Assembly (NCBI GenBank): GCA_020543525.1
Contig: JAHYIO010000006.1
Coordinates: 1,488,001-1,552,000 of the forward strand
DNA: 64,000 nucleotides
Origin: Coriolopsis trogii
Lineage: Eukaryota; Basidiomycota; Agaricomycetes; Polyporales; Polyporaceae
Direction of reading: 5' to 3'
This document shows positions 22,573 to 38,392 of the stretch, in pieces. Made by a program: the position numbers and the translations under genes. Positions within the stretch are counted from its first letter, which is position 1, and the number at the start of each line of letters is the position of its first letter. Below the pieces are notes generated by a model. The model was not told the DNA's origin. It made no database searches and saw only the letters and a list, made by a program, of their open reading frames with translations.

Positions 22573-25071
22573 ATGTCCAGTGTCGGCGATGCCACGACAG
22601 TTGTGGACGGGACCGTCTCTGTCCCGCCCCATTTCAACTCACATCACGGCGCGAAGGCACACTTTGGCGACGAGCCGCAGAAGAAACCACGCCGGGAGTT
22701 CTCTTCCGCCAACTTTGCCGCCGCGGTGGACTACATGGAAGAGGAGCGACCCTTCGTTGTCAAGATTGGCAAGGATGGCCTCATCGCCGCGCTGCAGAAG
22801 CTGGACAAGCAGCTCCGGGCGGTACGTATCGCGGCGGAAACCACATCGGCGATGTCTGACATGTCCTTCTCCGCAGGCTGGTCGTATACATATACTGTCC
22901 ACCAAGGTCAGTTCGCTTCCTGATCTTCCTGATCAAGGAGAGGCGCAAATTCTGACGATGTGCCGAGTAGAAGCCCACGGACTGGATTGGGAAGGAGGTG
23001 ACGCCTGGTCAGATAGGACTCATCAACCATGGTGGACTGCCCAAGATCCTCACACGACCCGGACGGTACCCTGGAATGCCTCTCCGCAACTGGTGGGCAC
23101 GAGAATGGGCGGGACGAGTGGGCTGTACGTGCTTCCTCTGACATCCTCCGCTGTCGCCGCGACGGCGGCGCTGTCAAAGCTGACCACTGACGGGTCGCCG
23201 ATGTTGTCAGTGTCCGACACGGTGATTGAGTTTAACGGCCTCACTGTCGTCCAGGTCTCCCAGAACCAGGCTGCGGTCGTGTCCGATCCACAGAACCACG
23301 TGTTCGTGATCACGAACTCGGGCTTCGTAGCCTACGGGATCGAGGGCACGTATAGTGTCCTGGCGATCGTCGACCAGACGCACCTACCTACGAAGATTCA
23401 AGACAGGATCACGGGCGTCGTGCTTGGATGGTACGTTATCGTTGCTTTACTTAGCAGCAGGGCTCGCCTCAACAGTGCCTTCTCAGGAGCCACGAGGTCA
23501 CGATGAAGAGCCGCACGGCGTCGGGAACCAAGCAGGACTACGTAGTCGCCCTTTTGTACGCATTTTCCCGTGCTCGAGGAGACGATCGAATGGTCCTGAC
23601 ACATGTGCAGCCTAAACATCCCCGCTAACAATTGCGCCATCTTGCAGAAGGGGGATGATCTTGAGCTGCTCCCGGCTGGACAGCATTATATCACTACGCC
23701 AAACGTGACCCTCCGTGGACTATTCACGCTTGGCGAAAACCAGCTGGAGATGCCGACAAAGGATATGTTCGTCATTAATCGCTGGCCTGCACATGAAGGT
23801 GTGCTGATTGAGGGTTTAGCTTCACGAGAGATCAAGTGCCTGTCAGCTTGACGATCTACCTCAAGTGGTGAGTGGCTCGCTTCCGCATCGCCTACTCGAC
23901 GTACACTGAAGCCCGCTCCACAGGCAATTGACGGAGCCGCTGAAGTTGACAACGCATGGGTACAACACGCCTTACGACGCTCTTCGGTGCGCTCTCACAC
24001 GGTGCCTCTGCTTCTATTCATATCTGACACCGGGGGCGGGCATTCAGGGACAAGACGCAGTCTATTCTCACCCAGATCGTGGCCCACCGTGCGTTACTAT
24101 TGGATGGTCCTTTCGGTGCTTGTATGTTAACAGACTGTCCGCAGTCGACTACAGCTCCATGGTCAAGCAGCGCTCCCTCGGTCCGGACAATTTGGACGAC
24201 GGGACAGACGCGTCGTCGGCGTTCCTGGACGCGCTCCGGACACGTGCGATGGACGATTTGCACCTCGCCGCCTTGGAGTATGGTATAATTATGAAGGATC
24301 TCGGTGCGTTGGCAACATCCCTTCGCAGATATGCTCGTCTCGCTGACGCGATTTTATGTAGCCGTCATCGACAGGCAATTCAAGGGTGAGCATTTGTTCC
24401 TACGGCCTCCTCGTAATTAGGTTCACTCTGACGTGCCTGCGCTCAGGTGACATCGCCCAGACCATGGACAAGCTCACGACACGTGCGCTCCAGGCGCAGG
24501 TCGAGGCTGCTGTACGTGTTTTGATGCCGACCTCGTGTGACCGGGCAGGCTGAATTCCGAGTTTAACAGAACGTCGACCGGGAGAACAGCAACAAGATCA
24601 AGCAGGAGGAAGGCGCGCTGGCGGTTGCCCGAATCAAGGCACAACAGCGGAACGTGAGTGACTAGAACAGCGATCGGGCAACCCTTCCTCCAAACTGATG
24701 TCCTTCCCTTTCTTCCCCCTCCCTGCGTATGTGATGCGCAACAGACCCAAGCAGACTCGGAGGCGTACAGCGTCGTCGCTGCCGCGGAGGCCCAAGCAAA
24801 GAGGCTGCAGATCGAGGCCGAGGCACAGGCGAAGGCGACCCGACTCGCGGCAGAGGCAGAGGCAGAAGCGATCCGCCTCCGTGCTGCTGCGGACGCCGCG
24901 GTCATCGACCAGTTCGCGCGCGAGATGGAGCTCCGGAGGAACGAAGTCACGCGCGTGCAGGCGTTTGGGAGCAAGACGGTGTTTGTCCCCACGGACGGGC
25001 TCGGGTCGCAGATGGGGGGCGCGATGGCCATGGGGATGGCCGCAGGACTCGGCGCAGAGGGGAGGAAGTGA
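22573..25071 (+). CDS. SPFH/band-7 domain protein
   Basis: Exons join to MSSVGDATTVVDGTVSVPPH, DYMEEERPFVVKIGKDGL, RIHILSTK, KPTDWIGKEVTPGQIGLINH, GGLPKILTRPGRYPGMPLRN, SDTVIEFNGLTVVQVSQNQA, LNIPANNCAILQKGDDLELL, IFTRDQVPVSLTIYLKW, TQSILTQIVAHLDYSS, ALRTRAMDDLHLAALEYGI, TMDKLTTRALQAQVEAANVD, then an alanine/glutamate-rich coiled coil (about 24760-24890), and VQAFGSKTVFVPTDGL. This is the band-7 fold followed by its helical arm, as in flotillin/stomatin-like proteins, which assemble membrane-associated oligomeric scaffolds. I count about a dozen introns. Two (near 23552-23606 and 23768-23822) are needed to keep frame, the second with a GTTCGT donor. With these the protein is intact, roughly 530 residues. 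No transmembrane segment is obvious. The exact role in fungi is not established. Confidence 0.85.
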
Positions 25072-26317
25072 GAGGAGCGTTCGAAGTCTGCGGTACGAAT
25101 TGGACATTTTAATCCGTTGTTAGTGCTCTCTGCCCTTGCTGTCTTGGCATGCGGAATCACCCTCGTTTTGTGATGAATATCTATTCTGTACATTACTCAT
25201 CCGTCGTCTAGCAGACGCAAACATATAAGTTGTAGCAGTCTCATCCCCCTACAAGCGCTCCCAACGCAAACAGTGTGGTCACGACTCAACCTGCCTACTC
25301 GTGCTAGTATTGGTCCATGATTCACCCTTTTGTACGCGCCGCAGGGGTCGCACAACGCGTGCTTCCCACCACGTGACCGCGTCGGACTCGTGACTACACA
25401 ACCCTATGCAAGACACAGCCGTCAGCAGGTATTGTCGGAGGCTAGGATAACAGTACTGACATCCAATGGCAGCGGTACGCACGTTCGTACTGACCTGATC
25501 TGCCTTCCGGTTTGAACGGCAGCAGATTGGACAATTGTAGAAGCAACGATCGGTCGGAACGTTTAATGTTTCCCCGAGAACTGCGCGAGAATCAGGTGCA
25601 TGCATTCATTCGCGCTGTTCGCAGATGGCAGGACCGAAGTATTTGCTGGCTCCCTGCTGCGAGCATGGTCTGTCGATTAACATTGAGGCTCAATGGGGCA
25701 GAGAGAGAAGGGGTGAGATAAGGGTAGATCTCCGCGATGGGATAGCGAAGGTCGCCGCTGAGAGCATCTCAATTTTCAGGATGTTCTGAAAGAGCGTCCT
25801 GTGATCCTTTTGGGCATGATTGCGGCCTTGGTCAGGAAGGCCCAGCAAGGCTTCTCTGGACCATTACACGTGAAGTAGCGGTCTCGCAGTGTTCGAAATA
25901 GTCGATTTGGGCAACATGCATCGAGACGACTGCGAACGAGTACCCATCACAGTCACGTATAGATGGCAGGATGCTGCACTCATGCTGGTGATACGTATGA
26001 TGGCGAGATGCAGTTGTCTGTTTAGGCTACGCACCGGTCGTCGCCAAGGATCCGCGAGCTGTCTGCGCTCGTTGAGGAGATCTTCGAAAACAGGGTTGGA
26101 TAAGGCAGAACAACGGCGTCGAGGCGCGGACGACATCGATGGAGAAGAGGAAATGTTAGCGCGGCGGTGAGTAGGCGACGGTCTAGATTGCCTAGAAGGG
26201 CGTGATTGGAGGCCATTTCCGTTTCTGGGCAATGACGCATCACACGTGACATCATGGATTGCTGCTGGATTGGGCAGAGTGCCCGAGAGATGCAGCGCAG
26301 ATACCGCAATACTTAAA
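25072..26317. other. Intergenic region between SPFH and TPS2 genes
   Basis: About 1.25 kb. No exon or family motif is found on either strand. Confidence 0.4.
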
Positions 26318-26423
26318 CCCTCTCCGCCCTCGTCTCCCCTCTCCTCCATCCTCCTCCGCCCCTCCTTCCTTCGCCAGCCTCCGCCGCCCCGTACTCAACC
26401 TCGCCCGTCCTTTTCTCGCCGTC
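26318..26423 (+). promoter_or_regulatory. Pyrimidine-rich 5' leader of TPS2 with CCCCT motifs
   Basis: A C/T tract of about 100 bases ends directly at the TPS2 start. Such tracts mark the core promoter/5' UTR of strongly expressed fungal genes. It contains several CCCCT units, the inverse of the AGGGG stress-response element known from yeast trehalose genes. Stress control is inference. Confidence 0.45.
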
Positions 26424-29400
26424 ATGGACAGCTTTGCCCCCCGCAAGCCCCTTGACAGCTTCGTCTCTCTCGCAGATGTTCGCCAACAGGTCTCGAAGCT
26501 CGAATCCGACCTGCGCGAGAAGGATATCCCTCTCTCGGGACGCATCATTCATGTCTGCCACTACCTCCCCGTTACATGCGCATTTGCCCGCCGTCCGCGC
26601 CCGTCCGACATCCCCAGCCCTCCCGCGACGCCCCCCGCAAAGGCCTCCGAAGTCCCCCCTTCGCCCACCGCCGAGTCGCAGTCGCAAAGTGAAGAGGCCG
26701 CTCTCCTCGCGCCTCGTGGAACCGCCCCCGAGCGGACGTCCTCTCAATGGGCCGTGCACGTCCGCTACGGGCATTCGGCTATGGTCAGCGGAATCGACTC
26801 CCTTGCTGCCACCCACGAACAGGTCTTCGTCGGATGGACTGGCGATATCGACTCAACGTCTCCCGCTAGCGATGAGGCATCTGGATCCTCGGAACCTGCC
26901 ACGTCCAAGATATCGACCGCTTCCCTCGCTGACGAAGACAAGAAGGAGCTTGAAGGGATTCTCTCGGAATACCGATCTCCGAACGAGCTCAAGGACGGAA
27001 AGAAAATCGAGTACGTGCCCGTCTGGCTGGACGACAAGGATGCGCATGGACACTACGATGGTTATTGCAAGCAAAGTGAGTACATGCGCTCTTCGTTTCC
27101 TCTTATCGTACTGCGTCGTTTGGCCCTTTCGCATCCTGTCGATGGGGATACCGCCGGGCACAATCTGAATCTCGGCTAGCAATCGCGCTGCCTTATCCGT
27201 AGTTTGAACGCCAGAAATGCATACTCTCCTCCGCATCGGTGTGCGATGGGGATTCTCCTTGAGCTCTTCTGCATTCGCTGTTTCTCCGGCCCGGAGCGAC
27301 TCGGGCCTATGATAATCGCAGCTTTGTTGAATTGGGAGACGACGATCCCGTTTGCTATTGCCCAGGCTTTAGGGCGTCTGATTGCGTTCTGGACTTGCCT
27401 GATGGGCGTAGCGCAGCTGGAACCTTTTGCCTTCTTATGTACCCCGCTTATTCGTCTAATCACCTGCGTTGCGCGTTTATTGTCGCCGACGGCATAAAAT
27501 AGAGGTGTACAATTCGCTGACAACGTCCACCTCTAGCCCTTTGGCCGCTGTTTCACTATCTGCTCTGGCAGGATGTCGCGACCGAGTATGCGTCCGCCGA
27601 TACCTACTGGGCGCCATACTCTGCTGTTAACGCTGCCTTTGCTCGGCGCGTCGCTGAGGTGTATCGGCCTGGAGACTTGATCTGGATTCACGACTACCAC
27701 CTACTCCTCGTTCCATCCCTCCTCCGCCAGGAACTCCCCGATGCTGCCGTTGGTCTCTTCGTGCACACCCCGTTCCCCAGTTCCGAGGTCTTCCGGTGTC
27801 TCCCTCGACGCAAGGAGATCCTTGACGGGATGCTTGGCGCCAACCTCATATGTTTCCAGACATACTCGTATTCGCGTCACTTCACATCGTCGTGTATCCG
27901 CGTATGTGGATACGAAGTTACCTCTACGGGCGCAATCGACGTTCAAGGGCATGTAGCTGCGATCGGCTACTGTCCCGTGGGTGTCGATGCAGACCGTGTT
28001 GCGAAAGATACGTGAGTGTTTATTACCCCATACATTCATGCGCGTATGGTTGAGTTCTGTCGTTTGAAAGGCTGCGACCCGGTATTCAGCCGAAGTTGGA
28101 AGCTCTTCGTGCTTTGTACGAAGGCAAGAAAATCATCGTGGGCCGTGACAAGCTGGATGTCGTCAAGGGTGTTGTCCAGAAGGTGATTACTACTGCGATG
28201 TCAAAGCTACGGCTTGCGCTAACAGTTGAATCAGCTGCGGGCTTTTGAGAAATTGTTGCAAGATTACCCACAGTGGATCGGGAACGCTGTCTTGATCCAA
28301 GTCACGTCCCCGGCACTCTCAGACTCTCCGAAGCTCGAGCGTCAAGTATCGGAGCTTGTCGCCCACATCAACGGAGAATATGGTTCCCTCGATTTCATCC
28401 CTGTGCATCACTAGTAAGTCTTGCAGGCGGCGTTGACCGACTCTTCCTGACTCGCGCGTTTCTCAAAGCCACCAAACGATCAAGAAGGACGAATTTTACG
28501 CTCTCCTCTCGGTCGCTGATCTTGGTGTTATCACGCCCCTTCGTGATGGTATGAACACAACATCGATGGAATTCGTCATTGCCCAGGAACGCACGAAGAA
28601 GAGCCCCCTCGTTCTCTCTGAATTTATGGGTATCTCGAGCAATATGGGCGAGGCCCTTCAGATCAACCCCTGGAACTTGAGCGTACGTCATCGGACGATC
28701 ATTCATCACGGTGCACAACTGACGCACCATATCTTCTGTAGGAGGTGGCTGCTGCAATGCACCACTGTCTGACCATGTCGGACGATGAGAAGCTCCGTCG
28801 CCATCAGCAGTTGTACAAGACTGTGACAACCCATACCTCGCATACCTGGGCGGCCCTACTCGCGAAGAAGCTCTTGGAGCGTCTTGGGAGTACCAATATG
28901 GCGCGCCAAACGCCGTTTATTCCCAAGGGTCAGTTGGAGGAGCATTATCTCAAGGCGAAGAAACGGCTATTCCTCTTCGACTATGACGTGCGTCTTATGT
29001 GCCCCTGACACGAACCAGTCATGCTGAGTATGTTTGCGTTTCCAGGGCACCCTCGCTCCGATCGTCAAGACACCCAGCGCTGCCGTTCCCACCAAGGAGA
29101 CGTTGCAGGCACTGGAGACTCTCTCTGCGGACCCACGCAATGTCGTGTACATTATTTCTGGGCGCGACGGCGAGTTCCTTGAACAGCATCTCGGACACAT
29201 CAAGAACCTTGGTATGTCTGCGGAGCACGGTGGTTTCATCCGTGAACCTGGCAAGACGACGTGGCGCAACTTCACCGAGTCGCTCGACATGAGCTGGATG
29301 CAAGAGGTGTTGGAGATCTTCAAGTACTACACGGAGCGCACGACTGGTAGTCATATAGAAGTAAAGAAGAGTTCCATCACGTGGCACTACCGGTCGGCGG

Positions 29401-30026
29401 ATCCTGAGTGGGGGTGAGTGCCTTGCGTTCACGTAGCTATCATCGATGGACTGATCGCTTGTGCAGTCTTTTCCAATGTCATCAATGCCAGGACTTGCTT
29501 GAGAACAACCTTGCGCGCAAGCGGCCAATCGAAGGTACTTTCCTGATCGTCTATCTGCTCGCTCAGATCGCTCATGCTACTTCCAGTTCTCGTCGGCAAG
29601 AAGAACCTCGAGGTCCGCCCGTTGGCAGTCAACAAGGGCGAAATTGTCAAGCGTATCCTCTACTTCAACCCTGACGCTGAGTTCGTGTTCTGCGCAGGAG
29701 ACGACAAGACGGACGAGGACATGTTCCGCGCGCTCCTCCTCTTCCCTCAGGGCCCCGCCGAGTCGGCGCCCACCCACATCACCCTTGACCCCCCTCTCTC
29801 CGTCACGCTCCTCGCTGGCAACAAGGAGGAGGCGGAGAGCTACAAGCCCGTTGAGCTCGCGATTGAGAAGGACGCGATCTTCACGACCGCCGTCGGACAC
29901 AGCAGCAAGCGCACGCTCGCCGTGTGGCACGTCACGACGCCGGAAGAGGTCGTCGAGCACATGCTCCACCTTGTTCGGGATGCGCTCGAGCAGGAGGCTG
30001 CCAACGCGCAATCTAGCAACCTGTGA
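26424..30026 (+). CDS. TPS2: Trehalose-6-phosphate phosphatase with N-terminal synthase-like domain
   Basis: Start at 26424: MDSFAPRKPLDSF. The N-terminal half is a GT20 synthase-like domain: SGRIIHVCHYLPVTC, HVRYGHSAMVSGIDSL, TYWAPYSAVNAAFARRVAEV, LIWIHDYHLLLVPSLLRQEL, VGLFVHTPFPSSEVFRCLP, IGYCPVGVDADRV, GRDKLDVVKGV and PLRDGMNTTSMEFVIAQ. The C-terminal half is the HAD phosphatase: LFLFDYDGTLAPIVK (nucleophile in the DYDGT motif), VVYIISGRDGEFLEQHLG, SAEHGGFIREPG and FCAGDDKTDEDMFRALL. It dephosphorylates trehalose-6-phosphate, the last step of trehalose synthesis, in the cytosolic TPS complex; the GT20 half in Tps2 proteins is usually inactive and structural. About 900 residues, as expected. 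The first intron (27076-27536, 461 nt) is far longer than the rest. The protein looks intact. Confidence 0.93.
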
Positions 30027-31150
30027 GCTCTCGAGTTTACGGCAGGAACTAGAAGTCACGAGTGAAACGTGTATCCATACTTTTTCCCCATTCTCTTTCT
30101 TGCGGGCGGACGCGCAGTGTGCGCAAACATCATACATGCATATATCTGTACACACCCAGCCATTCACCCAGTGTCCCCCTTGCTCTACGTTCGCCTCTTA
30201 CTTATTGCTTCTCTTCTCTTGCGTTTTAGAACAATGCTCGCAGATGATTGTACCACTACCGGGGATATGACTACCATAGACAACGCACGCGCTGTGTGTA
30301 GCGTGGTGTATATGTATGTACCGCCACGACCTGATGACACGACACGAATGACGTGCCTAGCGTGCGGTATATTGGTTTCGCAGCACCCTCAGATGCCAGT
30401 CTGTTGCATGCCACAGTTGTTCGCCAAAATAACGTCATGACGGTTGGCAAGGTGGTACATGGATAGGAGCGATTCAAGGAGCTACGAAGTGCCAGGAAGC
30501 TACGAGGCCCGTCGGCACCACGGCCGGGATGCGTCGAAGCCCGATTGCGCATGCACGACGGCATTGGGGGACTGCCAGAACATTTCGCATGTCGATCGCA
30601 AACTTGTCTCTCACGGATGATATCCTGTGATCACTGGTCACTGTCAGACCGTGGTGACACCGCATAGTACCGTGCCAATTATGCCCCTCAGCACGGACGG
30701 ATTTCGGTGCCCATCGTGCGACAGGGAGTTCCCTGGTCAAATCTCTGAGTTTGAGGGGTAACGGAGGATATTCGGGGCATGTGCACTTCATTCGATCGTG
30801 CTCGGCAGTCCACATAGATTATCTGGTCAGTAGATAACGCTCGGCAGTGTTAGGCACTCAAGGAGATAAGATGCGGCCAATCCGCAGACCCCTAAGAATA
30901 CACGGCATCTCTCGGCTTACAGCGATCTAATCTAATCGTATGGTGATAGATAATCGCAATCAGAGAGATAAGAGACATCTACTGGCTGACATAAGGAGTG
31001 TCCCCCCACTTGCACTGCATTGGCAGGGGACTTGAAGACTTCAGGTCTCAGCCGCTTGGCCACGTACACTCGCCGCTGCCGTCGCACTGCTTGGACACTT
31101 GCGGAACCTGTCAGGCTGGTCTTTTGATGTCACCCGTGCTAGGGATGCCG
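30027..31150. other. Intergenic region between TPS2 and glycosyltransferase copy 1
   Basis: About 1.1 kb of TPS2 3' UTR and upstream sequence of the glycosyltransferase copy. GATAAG-type and AGATAAGA motifs repeat at 30860-30975. No exon is supported. Confidence 0.4.
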
Positions 31151-31156
31151 GGATGG

Positions 31157-31166
31157 GATATATAAG
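31157..31166 (+). promoter_or_regulatory. TATA box of glycosyltransferase copy 1
   Basis: GATATATAAGAGG lies about 76 bases before the ATG at 31235. The two paralogous copies have a TATA-like element at a similar spacing, which supports its role. Confidence 0.6.
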
Positions 31167-31234
31167 AGGCTCAGCCACTAATGTCTACACCAGCCTGAAT
31201 TTACTGTACCACCTCTCACTCCATTGCCTCCGAC

Positions 31235-33394
31235 ATGTCTACCTCTGCGCAGAAGCACATCGTTGCCTTTGCCGTTGAATCATGGGGTGAGTGCCATTCC
31301 TCTACTGAGTCTGGAATCGATTGTTGACACCCTTGCCCTTCGAAGGTCATGCTCGTCCTCTTGTCAACCTGGCTGCGCGTATTGTCAGATTGCGCCCGGC
31401 GGCCACCATCACCTTTCTGACGACGAATGGCTTTCACCAACGTATCAAGACAGAACTGTCGCGCAGCTTCGATGTGGGCGACGAAGAAGCAGCGAGTCGC
31501 GTCAGGTAACCTTTGGCTGGTACACTTCTGCGATCAACGTAGAGGAGCTAACAGCCAACTTCGTTTCTGACTGTGGTCACAGGGTCATATCAGTAGGGGA
31601 AGGGCCCAACATGAAGAATCTATCCTCGGAGGATTTTAATATTAGATTCACGGCCGCATGGGCGACCCTTGCTGAGGGGCGCGAGATCGTCTGTGCTAGC
31701 AGCGGCACTCGCTTCCCTGCCATCGTAAAGCCTCAAGCTCTCATCTTTGACGTGCGCAACATGGTGCCCCTGTCCGGATGCGCGTGATGAGCTGACTAGT
31801 CAAGCCTTTTAGTTCTTCGCAGCCGACCTTTTCAGCCGCGTGAAAGCGATCAGCGGGGATACGGTGAAGGTCTTTGCATGGCATGCGGGCCTGGTCTATG
31901 CGCTCTTCCACCTCTTTGGTCCAGAGAGTCTGGGCGGGAAGGGCAACCTCCGTCTCAAGGCCGAAGCGGAAGCGCAGCAGACTGGTAAGACGTTCAACGA
32001 GGCGTTGCTCCAAGTATGTCCTCTGTCGTCGTATTCCACACGCTCGACCCTAATCCCCTCGCCATTATTGCAGCTCCTTGAGCCAACCGGAGAGGTTGTC
32101 CGCATCCCGGGCATGCCACCAATGTACGACTGGGAGTACAGCCCGCAAGAAGTGAGTCATTCGACTAGCTTTCACGTGCTGTTACCGTGTGTATTAATCG
32201 ATTGTCTGCAGTTCCCATTGCACGACAAGGTCGCCGTTATGTTGTTCCCGCGGGTGTTCGAGTAAGGCCTGTAGCAAGTCTGCTACCATTTGCACATTCT
32301 CACTATATGCTCAGGACCCTGGAGTCGGTCGACGGGATTCTGCTGGTCACGCCCGAGTCATACGAGCCGGAAGCGACCAAAGCCGCCAGGGACTGGTTCG
32401 GCGAGAAGGGCAGGCCGGCGTACGTCGTCGGCCCTCTGCTCCCGTCTGCGTCCAAGGCGACCGCGGTCGAGAACGAGAAGAAGTTCTCTAGCGATTCGGC
32501 GCAGATCCAAACGTTCCTCGACGAGACGTTGAAGACTTCGGGAGAGAAGTCGCTCGTGTATGTGCGTGTTTTCTCCCTCGTACACGGTCTGGCCCTCGGG
32601 ATGCAGCAGCTCACCCGGCCATGAAATCCAGATCTCCTTTGGCTCGGTGTTCTGGCCGCAATAGACTCCCGAGAAAGTGTGGGCGTTCTTGGACGTGGTC
32701 ATGGATATGAACATCCCATTCGTGAGTCGCATGCGTCTCCCGTTACACCTAATTGAGCTGAAGGCGCTTGGTAGATTCTGAGTCACGCGTCTCCGTTCGC
32801 AGTGGTCCCAGATGAAGTTACGGAGAAGGTCAAAGCATATGGAAAGGGTATCCTGTCGCCTTGGACGCCGCAACAGCTCATATTGGATCACCCGGTACTA
32901 CGACTTCCCACTAGTATCTATCCGCATCATCTGACCTTTTGTGCATTACTCCTCCAGGCGACAGGCTGGTTCGTGGCACACGGCGGCCACAACGGTGTCA
33001 CAGAGGCCATCTCCGCCGGAGTCCCGCAGTAAGTCCCCTCTTCCTCCACACCGTCGAATCCCTCACAGGAACCCATCGCAGGATCCTCTGGCCATTCGGC
33101 GGAGACCAACCGCTCAACGCAGTACACATCGCAGACCAGCTCAAGATCGGCTACGAGCTGCTCGAAGTCCGGAGCGGAAAGGGCCTCAAGCCGATCTACC
33201 GCACGGGATACACTCCGAAGGGCACGATCGAGGCGGTCAAGGCGGAGGCGCGCGACGTCCTCACGAAGGCGTTCGGGGAGGACGGGGCGGAGAAGCGAGC
33301 GAGGCTGGAGGCTGTCCGAGCGAAAGTGACGAAGGAGTGGGACGAGGGCGGCAAGTCCAGGGAGGACGTGCTGACGTTCGTGGATAGCCTTTGA
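31235..33394 (+). pseudogene. UDP-glycosyltransferase (GT1), copy 1, with in-frame stop
   Basis: Ten or so exons join to MSTSAQKHIVAFAVESWG, HARPLVNLAARIVRLRPAAT, TELSRSFDVGDEEAASRVR, ISVGEGPNMKNLSSEDFN, AISGDTVKVFAWHAGLVYAL, FGPESLGGKGNLRLKAEAEA, IPGMPPMYDWEYSPQE, TLESVDGILLVTPESYEPEA, PAYVVGPLLPSASKATA, GILSPWTPQQLILDHP and ATGWFVAHGGHNGVTEAISA with GVPQILWPFGGDQPLNA. The WTPQ...HGGHN...E.D/Q block is the UDP-sugar-binding signature of GT1 enzymes. The exon ISFGSVFWPQ is followed by TAG at 32662-32664, where copies 2 and 3 have Lys and Glu codons. All other exons and splice sites look sound. The stop removes the whole sugar-nucleotide domain, so the copy is probably dead unless it is a sequencing error. 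The family would attach a sugar to a small lipophilic acceptor, unknown here. Confidence 0.82.
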
Positions 33395-36688
<3,294 letters not shown>

Positions 36689-37209
36689 GGCTCCGGATGG
36701 ATGGGTAGTGGTGTCTGTCGTGAAACGTGTAGAGTTCCCCGAAGCGCTGATGACGGACGTGTCCTGCTCAACAGCACTGGTGCGTGTCAGGGTTCCCAGT
36801 CATCCGTACACTTGCCTTTTCCGGACCATGTCGGAGTTCATCTGATATCAAAGTCCGACATTATAATGACCACGAGACGACTCAAGTTCAGCGTCTGGTT
36901 CTGACCACTCCCTCCTTTGCGGACTACTCAGGAAACCCCATCCAATGAACATCTAATTGTCCAGCAGGCGTTGCCGTCATGTATCAGCACTTATCTTGCT
37001 GTACGTAGCTATTGTGAGCACTGAAAAAATCATCAGTCTCTCCCGTTCGGACTGACGAAATCCCGAACTCTATGCATATGATACAAGTAGGTGACTGACT
37101 ATACAACGCGAGAAAAAAATACAGTCTAGGAGTCTGAGAGTATACATGCGTGCGTTTATTAGAACCATGAGTAAGGTAAAGAGTCCAAATTCTGCATGTC
37201 CTGCGAGAT
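36689..37209. other. Intergenic region upstream of SEC23
   Basis: About 520 bases between the SEC23 start and the 3' end of the membrane-protein gene, both on minus. No exon seen. Confidence 0.4.
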
Positions 37210-38392
37210 TCACACATTATGGTGCATCTCCGGTTCCTCCGAAACCATGGACAATGCGGGAGACAGCATGATCACGGAAGTGAACATAGCCGACGACTGC
37301 GTCACCGATGTATTCGTCGACCTAGTAGTAGCAGACCGCGCGGGGGAGGGGCGATAAATCCTGCTCCATCGTCGAAGGGGACCCCGCGTCGCTGGTGGAG
37401 GAAGTGCTGGTCCATCTGCCAAAGCAAATAACAATGTCAGTACGAACGTAATGGTGTCAGGATGACAACGGAGGTTCACTCACCGTCGGGGAGAATATTC
37501 AAAGGTTTCTCAGGACATCCTCGCCGATGTTTCACTCTCCGCGCCTTCCGATGGAAGACGCAGAACAACATAGCGATGATAGCCACCAAAATCACAACGC
37601 CCGCGGAGGCGATACCAGCGATGGCACCATTAGACAGCCTCGGGCCTCCGAAAGCGGAAGGGAAGGCAGACGAGCTGGCCATCAAATATGGAGGACTAGT
37701 TGAAGACGACGAGGGTTCGGCCGGGACCGGCGAGCCATCGCCCCCGTCGTCGTCTAGTTCACCGGTGGAAGTGAAGTCAATATAGTCCAGGTTGAACGTC
37801 CCGTCCTGTAGTTGGATGACGAGATGGTGTTCCCCCGCGTGTAGAGGTTCTGTGGAGAAGAAAGGCCAGTCGTATTGTGGTGTCGACGGCGGATGGGCAA
37901 CACTTTGGGTAACGGGAGCGCTATCATCCAGCGTGAACGAAGCTGTGACTGGTTTGCCGTCTATTACACCGTAGACCGCAACAAAGGATCCTTCAGGAGG
38001 AGACGTAGACTAAGCACACAGCGCAACATTGGTACACACTAGTGTGATGGGGTTGACGTACCAGTGAATGTGAACCTGATGGTGGAGCCTGGTTTCGCAG
38101 ACGTATGCACAGACGGCGCCTCATATCGGTCGCTGCCACTGGTAGCGTTTGATACCGCGGACCACTGGCCAGAATACACAAGCCTCGCGCTAGTGTCATC
38201 GATACGTAGCAACGTGGTTCCAGCCGAGTCTCTGGCTGTCACTTTCATTACGGTAATATAGCCTGATTCGTGGCAAAGTCTAACGGACGACTGGGCGCAG
38301 TTCATAGTTGACAAGCGACATCGATGCGCAGTCAGCACAGAGTGTACGGACGAACACAGAGGACAAGGCTCACCGTCAAGACCACAAGACAC
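37210..38392 (-). CDS. Putative single-pass membrane protein of a basidiomycete hypothetical family
   Basis: Minus-strand exons read TTLLRIDDTSARLVYSGQW, YEAPSVHTSAKPGSTIRFTF, then after an intron (about 38012-38061) PPEGSFVAVYGVIDGKPVTA and GEHHLVIQLQDGTFNLDYID. A serine/proline stalk and one membrane span follow, SNGAIAGIASAGVVILVAII AMLFCVF, with a basic stop-transfer HRKARRVKHRR. An intron (about 37433-37485) joins to a short Ser/Pro-rich cytoplasmic tail ending EEPEMHHNV. The architecture (beta-rich ectodomain repeats, stalk, one span, short tail) is common among Agaricomycete membrane proteins of unknown function. The signal-peptide exon is not clear, so the 5' end is uncertain. The ectodomain folds remind me of carbohydrate-binding modules, but that is a guess. 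Confidence 0.6.

Noticed and set aside
23768..23850. Frameshift in the SPFH gene
   Set aside because: A 55-nt intron with a GTTCGT donor restores frame exactly (KDI then FTRDQVPVSL), so the gene is intact.
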